This document shows positions 55,680 to 64,000 of a stretch of 64,000 bases of DNA, in pieces. Source of the stretch: Linum tenue (taxonomy: Eukaryota; Streptophyta; Magnoliopsida; Malpighiales; Linaceae); contig CAMGYJ010000011.1 of assembly GCA_946122785.1 (NCBI GenBank), forward strand, positions 22,073,007 to 22,137,006, read 5' to 3'. The notes below the pieces were generated by a model. That model made no database searches. It was not told the origin of the DNA and saw nothing but the letters and a program-made list of their open reading frames with translations. The number at the start of each line of letters is the position of its first letter. The stretch's first letter is position 1. Position numbers and translations under genes: made by a program.

Positions 55680-56017
55680 GTGAAGCTTATCTTGCCCATG
55701 TTACTACAACACTAGAAGTGAATCTTGAAGAGGCGGACATCGTTCGTGAAAGAGTTCCCAGTTTTGTTTCCAGAAGACCTCCCCGGGTTACCCCCAAGAA
55801 GGGAGATTGGGTTTAGCATTGAAGTTTTTCTGGGAATTGCGCCAATTTCGGTACTGAAGGAACAATCGCAAGTGTTACTGAACGAAGGTTTCATTCGGCC
55901 CAATATATCTCCATGGAGCCCCACTATTATTTTTGAGGAAGAAGGATGGAAGTATGCATATGTGTATTGACTATAGGAGGCTGAATAAGGCCACAATGAA
56001 GAACTGATATCCACTAC
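55680..56017 (+). pseudogene. Tekay-type protease end and reverse transcriptase start
   Basis: 55725-55970 encodes VKEFPVLFPEDLPGLPPRRE and IGFSIEVFLGIAPIS, then [20 protein letters not shown], the standard gypsy RT entry. The frame decays after YAYVY and is then cut by the hAT element within the motif that normally reads YPLP then IDDLFDQL. Confidence 0.85.
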
Positions 56018-57077
56018 TATAGGTGTCAAAACATAGCCCGACCCGATTAACCCGCCCGATCAACCCGACCCGCAACCCGACCGCAACCCGAATTGACTAA
56101 AAGTCAACAACCCGTAACCCGCCCGACCCGCAACCCGCCCGACCCGCAACCCGATTGACCCGCAACCCAACTGACCCGCAACCCGATTAACCCGAACCCG
56201 ATTGACCCGCAACCCGACTGACCCGCAACCCGATTAACCCGAACCTGATTGACCCGAACCTGACTAACCCGTAACCCGACCGACTCAACCCGAATTTCAT
56301 CTAATCCACTTGAATAATTATAAAAATATACAATACATAGTTTTTCAAAATAAAGTTTTTCATTCTAAACTTAAGTAAAATTATTTTTTCATTTCGTATA
56401 GGAAATTTAAAAAATATGAAACTTACTTGATATTACGTATCTTAAGAAAATTAAAAAAATTGAAACATGAAGGTCATTTGAGATCATGACAATATTAATA
56501 TAATATATAAATTAATATTTTGGTTAATTTAACTATTCAATAAAATTATCAATTAAATGTAAATAAAGTAAAGTAATGTATTTGGTAATTTGATGTTTTT
56601 AAATGAAGAGGGAAATTTTGGTGTATTCAAGTTTTTGGGAAGAGAAAGAAGAGAGAAATTTGGTTCTTTGAATTTTTTAGAAAAGAAACAAGTGGAAATT
56701 TTGGTGGTTTTGATATGGGAGAAGAGAAAGAAGTGGGAAAATTTGATTCTTTTGATTATGAAAGAGAAATAAGGAGGGAAACTTTTGAGTTTTCAACTTT
56801 TTGTAGAAGGAAAGAAGAAGGTAATTTGGTTCTTTCAATTTTATGGAAGAGAAAGAGGAGGGAAAATTGAGTTTTCTAATATATGGAAGTAGAAAGAAGG
56901 AGGGAAATTTTAGTATTTTGGTGAAAAGAAAGAAGGAAACAAATTTGGTGTTTTAAATTTTTTGGTTTTTCATAATTTTAGCTTTTGAAATATGAATCTT
57001 TAACTTTTATATGGAGGGCATGACTAGTTAAAATTATTCTTATATGCTTTGATGGCTAATATATATATATATCTATC

Positions 57078-57124
<47 letters not shown>

Positions 57125-58186
57125 GTATATATATATATATGTAAGTAATTGTTTATGGGCTAATAAATAAATTAACCATTAGTTACAATAATTTATACTA
57201 AACTTGATAAGTAATCTTTGACGGTTCATTGTTTAGGATATAAAGTATATGGTTAGGGTATAGGGTATAAGGTACATATGGTTTAGGGTTTATATGGTTA
57301 GGGTATAAGATATTGATGGTTTAGGGTATACAATCAACAACATATACTAACTTAATATTGTTGAATGAGGGTAAGACTAAGTGTATAGGATATATGCTAT
57401 TGAGTAAGTTATGATTGAAGTAACAATAATTTTACTAAACTTGATAGCTAATCTTTGATGGTTCAATTTTTAGGATAATTCGAACAATTTTACAAATAAC
57501 TCGTTTAGCAACAGTTTACTGAAGTTATTTGGGCAATGAGTTATTTCGAAATAACTCCTTTTATCACTATGCTTTTGCCAAATACCACACACCAAATACC
57601 AGATTTGCATGGTTATACTAAACGAGATACTTTAATCCAATTACTACTGAATTAATACTAAAATAACAAATAAACAATTAATGTTGTCTTTTGGTTGCAA
57701 ATATTGATATCACCATTACTATTAGCTATAATACTTTACCAATTATGATTAATTACATAACAAGTTTGCAAGTCATACAAATTGATTTAACATTTTGACT
57801 AGTTTTTTTCAAAAAATAAAGTATATATATACGAGGTAGAAATAAATTGGTTAAAAAGTTGAGAAAATATTTTAAATTAGTGTAATAAAATGTGCAAGTT
57901 GGTAATGAGTAATGAGTTAAGTTACTTGATGCGCTGGCCCGAACAACCCGAAACCCGATCCGCCCGCAACCCGCCCGACCCAAAACCCGATGAACCCGCA
58001 ACCCGATTTGCCGGCAACCCGATTGAACCCGAACCCGATGAACCCGCAACCCGACTAACCCGCAACCCATTTGAACCCGAACCCGATGAACCCGAACCCG
58101 ATGAACCCGCAACCCGACTAACCCGCAACCCATTTGAACCCGAACCCGATTGAACCCAGCCTGAACCCGCCCGATTGACACCTATA
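56018..58186. mobile_element. hAT-like non-autonomous element with direct (AACCCG)n subterminal arrays
   Basis: An exact 8-bp target duplication TCCACTAC (56010-56017 and 58187-58194) and 12-bp inverted ends TATAGGTGTCAA define it. Both subterminal regions (56030-56290 and 57940-58175) are arrays of ACCCGAACCCGA-like words in the same (plus) orientation. The interior (56300-57900) is AT-rich, with a TA/GTATATA microsatellite at 57057-57142, and has no transposase. Excising one target copy restores the gypsy RT reading (CCACTAC joined to CCATGATAGACGAC). Confidence 0.9.
57057..57142. repeat. TA-rich microsatellite
   Basis: An 86-bp run of TA interrupted by CTATCTA and GTATATA units inside the hAT-like element. 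Confidence 0.9.
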
Positions 58187-58890
58187 TCCACTACCCATGA
58201 TAGACGACTTATTTGATAAACTTCAGGGTTCCTCTGTGTTCTATAAGATTTATCAAAAGTCTTATGCACTAACCAGCCACCAGTTGCTGGTGGCTGAATC
58301 ATCTATTATGAAGACAACTTTATGTACTCAATATGGTCACTACGAATTCTTGGTAATGCCTTTTGGGTTGACCAATGAATCAACAACATTCATGGCACTA
58401 ATGAACAAAATATTCAACGAGTATTTGGATAAGTTTGTCATCGTACTCCTTGATGACATTCTCATCTACTCGAAGAAGTACGAGGTGCACAAAGAACACT
58501 TGAGGATCACATTAAAGATACTAAGGGAAAAGTAAATGTATGCAAAGTGTGAATTCGGGTTAAAGGAAGTGTTATTTCTATGCCACGTGGTTTCTAGAAG
58601 AGGAGTTAAAGTAGACACAAAGAAAATTGAGGTAGTGGCCAATTGTGCACCTCCGATTAATGTTCCAGAATTGAGAAGTTTTCTTGGAATGGTTGTGTAC
58701 TATAGACGGTTTATAGAGGGTTTCTCTCACATCGTTAGACCTTTGACCCAATGAATGCACAAGGGAATGACTTATGTATGGAGTGACGAAATCCAGGAAC
58801 CATTTGAGGAGCTTAAGAGAAAGCTTACTACTACACCAGTACTCACACCGCCATCTAGCAAGGGAGAGTATGCCATTTATACAAGAGGTG
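58187..58890 (+). pseudogene. Tekay-type reverse transcriptase, main part
   Basis: 58197-58535 encodes [38 protein letters not shown] and the catalytic [13 protein letters not shown]. After a TAA at about 58533 the next frame continues with YAKCEFGLKEVLFLCHVVS and RSFLGMVVYYRRFIEGFS. Another stop lies near 58752, before WSDEIQEPFEELKRKL. The catalytic Asp pair is kept, but the frame is broken. Confidence 0.88.
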
Positions 58891-59219
58891 GTACGACTAC
58901 ATGGTTTAAAACAACAATCGTATGTGATCCTAGTTTCACCGATCAGATTTGGAAGAGCCTTCACAAGGATCTCGGGACAAAGCTTCATTTCTAGACTACT
59001 TATCATCCTTAGACTGACGGGCAAATAGAGAGGATGATACAACCATTGAAGGATTTATTGAGGGCATGTACACTGCATATGAATGGATGATGGGACAATT
59101 ATATACCTCTGTTAGAGTTTACTCATAATAATAAATACCACAGCTCCCTAAAAACGACACCATATGAGGTATTGTATGAGAGAAATGCAGATCTCCCTTA
59201 TATTTGGTAGAGGAAGGAT
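58890..59219 (+). pseudogene. Tekay-type integrase remnant after an internal deletion
   Basis: The RNase H frame stops at GEYAIYT and is joined to integrase sequence: DPSFTDQIWKSLHKDLGTKL, then TDGQIERMIQPLKDLLRAC and PLLEFTHNNKYHSSL. RNase H, the integrase HHCC finger and the first catalytic Asp region are deleted. The solo LTR at 59220 interrupts it. Confidence 0.82.
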
Positions 59220-60663
59220 TGACTCGGTAAAACACAACACCAAATTACGACCAAGTGGAATCGTAGAATGGAAATGCAGAATAGTGGGTAAGTTTTACTT
59301 ATCAACCTAGTGTCTAGTTCTACTGCCTACTCCAAAAACATCTATTATCTAGCAGCTAACGTGTAGTGAGTTGTTCAAATGCAAATCAAACAGAAAACAG
59401 GAAATGTTCTGGGTTTTCAAGTATTCTAAAGGTCATCTAGGTATGATCCCCCCTAGTATGCAGCTAGTTTAGATTATATGTTCTCAATTTACTATGATTG
59501 ATAAATATATTGCGGAAAGTTCTTGACATGTCTGGAATCTCGGCTAAAGTAATCTAGACCCTCTCAGTTTGAATACCCCGTGGGCGACTAACCTCCATCG
59601 GCATAAACTAACCAAGGAAATAACACATCAAACTTCCTCTATTGGTTTTAATTCCAGTAAAGAGCAGTGAATAGATTTCTTGACTAAATCAATCGAATCA
59701 CCACTTCCAATTTAAGGTTGCTCTATTAATCTATGCAGAGACTATCATACTAGGTTAAAGCAGGAATCACAAAAGTTGGTCAAGACTCATGCAATTTTGA
59801 TTAATGCCACAATTGAATATATCGAATCAATCATTCGCACACAGGGTTCATACAAACATTCCTAACATACAAAACTAAGGTTCTTCACACCCAGATGAAA
59901 AGGGAGTTTACTCCATGGAGAGAAGAGGAAAAATCAAGCTAGGAGGAGAAATCATCATGCGCACAATGAAAATCTGCTCCAAGCGGCTAATCGGTACTCC
60001 GAGAGTGAGGAATCGAGCTCTGAGATCTTCAGATAGCTCCGATCCTTGCCCAAGAGTTGTTCTTCATCACTTTCTCTCTTCTCTTTGGAACTCAAAAAAC
60101 CGGATCCTTTGCAATTTGCCCGAGCTGCCTCTTTTATATTATGGAGATTCGTGAGTTACGGCCAAAGTTATAGCCGTAACTCCCTCTCCCAGCCTGTAAC
60201 TTCTCCACAAAACTTCATCGTCTCTGTGCTCCGTAAACCAGAGTTACGGCTCCTTTAGAGAAGTTACAGTTGAGACCGTAACCTTGAGGAAGGGATCGTA
60301 ACTTCAAAACTGCTCCTGGAACTTCAGCCCCGCTTCTTTAGAGTTACCGGCCTAAAGGGTAAGTTATAGTCCAGACCGTAACTTTGAAACTTCTCCTGGA
60401 TCCCTGATTTTGCTTCTCCAAAGTTATAGCCTCATGGGGAAGTTACAGTCCAAACTTTCGAGGTTTGACCGTAAGTTTTCCCTACTCTCTGCCCAATCGC
60501 TCCAAAACGTCCCAAAACTTGCTCCTTCGCACCCATTCACGTACTATGACCTGAAACATCACAAAACCAATACAACCTAGGGTAAAATAGACCACGAGAG
60601 CGAGAAATCGAGCTCAAACAATCAAGAAATGATGGGAAAACATGTTCAAATACAGTGTTATCA
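59220..60663 (-). mobile_element. Athila-type solo LTR
   Basis: A 1444-bp block from TGACTCGG to GTGTTATCA with the AGGAT target duplication (59215-59219 and 60664-60668). Its beginning (AAAACACAACACCAAATTACG) and end are recognisably related to the Athila LTRs at 15627 and 21759, so it is a more diverged member of the same group. No internal region remains, consistent with LTR-LTR recombination. The open frames inside are chance. Confidence 0.92.
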
Positions 60664-61240
60664 AGGATTAAGGCAGATTGATGGTCCAAACCTAGTGGAA
60701 GACATGGTGGACAAAGTGAAGCAAATACGAGAAAATATTAAAGATGCTCAGGATTGTCAAAAGAGCTATGCAGGCAAGCAAGAAGAGGATAGGAATCATG
60801 AAGTGGGTGAGAAGGTGTTCTTGATGTTCTCTATATGAAAAGGGGTTATGAGATTTGAAAAGAAGGGAAAGTCGAGTCCAAGATGCATACGACAGTATGA
60901 AGTATTGGAGTGAGTAGGCCCTCTGGCATAAAGACTAGAACTAACTTCATACATGTCCAAGATCCATGATGTATTCTGTGTTAGCATGCTTAAGGGATAC
61001 CGATCCGACCTAGCCTACATCATGGAGTTAGAAGATATGCAATTGAATAGTGGTATGACCTATAATGAGATACTGGTCGGAATCATTGACTGTGAGGATA
61101 AATAACTACGAAGGAAGAAATTTCATATGGTGAAGGTAGTATGGAGAAGCCAAGGCACATATGCAGCCATTTAGGAGATTGAACAAGACATGAGGAAGAA
61201 TTATCCAGAAGTGTTCCTTGATATACCCTGGTAATCAACA
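60664..61240 (+). pseudogene. Tekay-type integrase C-terminus and chromodomain-like end
   Basis: Encodes GPNLVEDMVDKVKQIREN, then KGVMRFEKKGKSSPRCIRQY, IHDVFCVSMLKGY and VKVVWRSQGTYAA, the C-terminal order of Del/Tekay chromovirus integrases. Several stops are present. The junction with 59219 across the solo LTR is continuous in the element. Confidence 0.82.
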
Positions 61241-61365
61241 GGATTCATATGAGATGAGTTGATGGCATCAAGACATTGCAATAATAAAAGTTAAGAGCTA
61301 CAGTTGCCTTATGTACTCTGTTGTCTCAATTTCGGGGATGGAAATTTTATAATGGGGGGAGGAAA

Positions 61366-62191
61366 TCTAATAAATCCATTTATGCATCTCGCGCGAGGAT
61401 TTTAAGATTTATTAAGAGGGGTATGGTGAGCTGACAATGGTGTCAGTGCTCCCTCCATATTACCAATCCTTCCCTTCCTTCCATAAATCGACAACCACTC
61501 TTCTCGCGACCACCAATAAGCTTCACCATCAAGCCATCCATCCCACTGTCAATACTTCCCATAACGACTAACCTTAAGAACAACCATCTTACGCATCCAC
61601 CATTATTAACTCGTTCCCTCTAGTGATGGCAATTTGTACCCACCCCAAGGGTATTACCCGACGTGTAGTAGCATGGGGCATGGATATCAACTTCTGACCT
61701 GTCTTGCCTTGCCTCGCCCCGTTTTTACCCATTTTATCTCAATTTCTTACAGTATCTATGCATATTTCTCCTATTTTGACTTTTCTTCAACTATTTAGAT
61801 TAGACTTTCAACTTGTTCGACTCAATCACCCATTCTATTATCACTATTTTTCATTAATAAAATATTTTCCTCTCATTTTATCATAAAAAGTAAAATTTGC
61901 GTGCATTTTTTTGAAATAACATGTAAAAGTGGGTCAACCCTCAGTAACGTGGGACGAGGTATGGGTATTGAGATGCACGCCACGCCCTATTGCCATCACT
62001 AGTTCCCTCTCACCCTTCTCAAAATCACCACCTGTCAGTTCCTTCCATCATCGTTAACGTCTTCTCCGCCACCTCCGAGCACCATACACCGAAGCGCAAC
62101 TCGTCATTGTTGTACCTTAGTAGGTAAGGATTTTTTACATGCCACCTCTGAACACCATAATTTTAGCGACCGGCTGACCTAGGGTATTACA
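61366..62191 (+). repeat. 3' LTR of the Tekay/Del-type gypsy, internally deleted
   Basis: Starts after ATAATGGGGGGAGGA and ends TATTACA. It aligns with both ends of the 5' LTR but lacks its middle. A MITE (61621-62001) is inserted in it. Confidence 0.82.
61621..62001. mobile_element. hAT-type MITE, 381 bp
   Basis: An exact 8-bp duplication GTTCCCTC (61613-61620 and 62002-62009) and 13-bp inverted ends TAGTGATGGCAAT define it. It has no coding capacity. The 5' LTR at about 42207 reads GTTCCCTG once with no insert, an independent empty site. Confidence 0.93.
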
Positions 62192-62196
62192 TAATG

Positions 62197-63639
62197 TCAT
62201 TTTTATTTTTTACATGACACATTCTTATTTTTTTATTACAAAGATCGCTAATTATGATTAACTGATATACCCCAATATATATTGACTTTTTCCTTCTCTC
62301 TGATTTATAAACTATTCAGGGGCGGAGCTACAACTAGACTCAAGGGCCCCCTCCCCCGGAGAATTTTCAAAGTTGCATGTAAACTATACAAGTGTTGTGA
62401 AAATTTTGTATAAACTTAAAGTAAATTACAAAGACTATTAGTGTGCAAAAACGTATGCAAATTGAAAACGCAGCCTGGCGGACGAGGTTCTATTATTTAA
62501 CCGTCAGATCTGGGGCAGCTTTTTTTTAATGATCATCCATTAATGAGCAATTAGTGATTTAATTTTCATAATCATTCTTAATTTATTAATTAAATAACAA
62601 AGTCGTAATTTCTAATATTTTGTTTTAAGTTATTCAATTTACAAAATTTTAAGGATATTTTTGTTTTTTCAAATTCTGAAATAAGAAGACATTCATTTTA
62701 ATTTTGAAATAGGTTGGGCTAGACATCATTAAAATGTGTTACGCCCATTCTTTTTCTAAGTCAAAAAGACCATTGTGCTCTTGGTATAATTTGTCAAGTT
62801 CCACTATAATATCAGTGAGGATTAAAAATATGAACTCTTGATTCAAACGGTGTTGAATTTTGATGCAAAATGAGGAAGTTATGGACGTACGTTGGGTTTT
62901 CTACTCAAGAACTAATCAAGGACTCGGTCGAGTAGACTTTACTATTTGGGCAATCAGGTTGAGAGTAAAAGAGAGGGAGAGGAAGTGGTCCGAAACCCAA
63001 ATGACATGAACAACGAAGTTAGGGTGAAGTTGGGCCGCTTGTGGTCTGTTTAGAAAAAAGGTGGCTTAAGCCCGTTAATAGGAAACAAGGATGGGGCTCA
63101 AGCCCGAGACGTGAATAGAAAGATGGAAGAGGCTGGCTGGGGGCCCCAGCGAGGAAGTGAAGATGATTTTCCTCTTCTCTAGGGCGTCAACGGAAAACGG
63201 AGGAGGAGTAAAGCAAGGCAACTGGTTGAAGGGATCGTCCGGAAATTGCTGAGTGGGTTAACGAGTAATGGACCAAGGATTTAAGGGGGATTAATTATAC
63301 GTAATTAATGGGAAAATTTTACTACTGATTAAGGAAGGTTTATCCATGAATTTAAAAGGGATGGAGTGAAGGGAATTGGAGGTCGGAGATGACGAGTCGG
63401 AGAGGAATCAGAGGACGAGCCAGAGAAGGGGAGAGGAGTCTAGTGGCATTCCCATGATCTGGACACAGATAAGCAATGGAGGGGTCAACGCGAGCAAGAA
63501 GAAGAGGAGGAATGATGGTTACATGTGGGCGCGAGAGGGAGCCTAGAGACCCAATGATGGCGAGTCGGGCAAGGGACTCCATCAACTCCGACATCAGCTG
63601 GATGAAAGTGGATGCGCAGAAGATAATGAGACTGCGCGC
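62197..63639. other. Unassigned flank with a possible hAT-like end
   Basis: CAGGGGCGGAGCTAC at about 62328 resembles a known plant transposon-end style, but no partner end was found. The rest, including a GC-rich open stretch on the minus strand at 63352-63688, shows no recognisable gene. Confidence 0.3.
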
Positions 63640-63952
63640 TTACTGTAGAATTTGATGATGCGGAAGATGAAACGAACACAGAACACAAGATTTTACGTGG
63701 TATCCTCGATCGATTGATTGATCGAGACTAATCCACGGTGAGCTCGGAACGAGCACACGACTGATATTTTATTAGGGACTACATTGTGACGGCTTGCTTA
63801 TGATAGAACCATAGCTAAGCTTTTATAGAGAACGACTTAGGGTTAAAACCCTAAAGACAACCAAGTTCCCTCTTTTACCCGGACAAGGAAACAAGGGACT
63901 TGTTGGACAAGGAATTAATTACATTTTGACTAAGTAATTAATATCCTCAACA
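63640..63952 (-). repeat. 3' LTR of a copia element extending beyond the window
   Basis: On the minus strand CTTGAGGGGGAG (a polypurine tract, 63953 onward) precedes TGTTGAGGATATT, an LTR start, and the plus strand ends CCTCAACA at 63952. TTTTATAGAGAA near 63820 and the (A/T)CCCTAA context fit a copia LTR. The left edge near 63640-63650 is approximate. The body of the element lies past 64000. Confidence 0.65.
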
Positions 63953-64000
63953 CTCCCCCTCAAGCGAAGACATGAATGACAAGAATGTCGAGCTTGAAGC

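Larger units (their letters stand above)
41546..62191 (+). mobile_element. Tekay/Del-type Ty3/gypsy element with six nested insertions
   Basis: The 5' LTR starts TGTAATAATTCG (41546) and ends TTTTACA (50123). The 3' LTR spans 61366-62191. Flanks GAATG and TAATG (62192-62196) are a probable target duplication with one change. The primer site TGGTTTCAGAGCC (50127-50139) is a one-base variant of TGGTATCAGAGCC. ATAATGGGGGGAGGA precedes the 3' LTR. Internal remnants in order are gag, protease/RT start, RT, a deletion of RNase H to early integrase, integrase, and the integrase C-terminal/chromodomain-like end. The 5' LTR holds a MITE and a LINE, the interior holds a copia, a hAT element and a solo LTR, and the 3' LTR holds a second MITE. 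Confidence 0.85.

Noticed and set aside
57890..58153. Pro-Asp/Glu repeat protein with PEPDEPATRL units as an extensin-like gene
   Set aside because: The repeats are the translated AACCCG array of a hAT-like element with proven borders and target duplication.
56030..58180. The two AACCCG arrays as telomere-like or CRISPR-like repeats
   Set aside because: Plant telomere repeats are TTTAGGG (complement CCCTAAA); the units here differ, are irregular, and lie inside a transposon. No regular spacers exist.
60629..60838. 69-codon frame starting in the solo LTR as a gene
   Set aside because: It spans the LTR border and continues into Tekay integrase remnants, so it is a chance fusion.
63352..63688. 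Minus-strand frames as a small gene
   Set aside because: Two short overlapping frames without recognisable motifs, ending at a copia LTR edge; there is not enough support.

Overview
The window is nuclear DNA of a flowering plant, most likely a eudicot. The evidence is a spliced plant cell-wall gene, a plant-specific calmodulin-binding protein gene, and many plant-type transposable elements (Ty1/copia, Ty3/gypsy of the Athila and Tekay/Del types, an L1-type LINE, hAT and Mutator-like elements). I cannot name the species. Only two genes look intact. All other coding potential is transposon-derived or pseudogenic.

Layout. 1-1709: two copies of a TATA-containing promoter segment flank a Mutator-like element. 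1791-5061 (+): five-exon TRICHOME BIREFRINGENCE-LIKE (PMR5/TBL family) gene, a putative Golgi polysaccharide O-acetyltransferase. 5628-14947 (-): a copia element that lost its reverse transcriptase, with a second copia element (5680-11167) inserted in one of its LTRs. The inner copia carries a pseudogene fragment of a host mitochondrial p32/MAM33-type gene just inside its 5' LTR. 15627-23238 (-): an Athila-type gypsy element that keeps only gag and protease, inserted in what looks like an LRR receptor-kinase relic. 23.3-27.5 kb: 68-bp tandem repeats, a hAT-like end and a Mutator-like element with 85-bp terminal inverted repeats. 28806-30839 (+): an intron-free plant calmodulin-binding-domain protein gene. 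31.3-32.2 kb: degenerate hAT-like repeats with a 194-bp tandem duplication. 32533-37068 (+): a complete but inactivated Ale/Retrofit-type copia element with 162-bp LTRs. 37.7-41.0 kb: a truncated copia element split by a gypsy solo LTR.

41546-62191 (+) is one long-LTR Tekay/Del-type gypsy element that collected six later insertions: two hAT MITEs, a full-length L1 LINE (43175-49043, minus strand), a Tork/Tnt1-type copia (50356-54976), a 2.2-kb hAT-like element (56018-58186) and an Athila-type solo LTR (59220-60663). Target-site duplications define five of the six insertions; the copia has lost its 5' LTR edge. In the two LTRs, the MITE-free partner gives an empty-site control. The window ends in the LTR of another copia element (about 63640-63952, minus).

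The two host genes sit as small islands in repeat DNA. I see no operon-like or cooperating gene set and no convincing new multi-gene system. The most interesting points are the p32 gene capture inside a copia element, the in-frame gag-protease-only Athila derivative, the hAT-like element with direct rather than inverted subterminal arrays, and the duplicated TBL promoter around a Mutator-like element. All statements rest on reading the sequence and on family knowledge; no database search was run.
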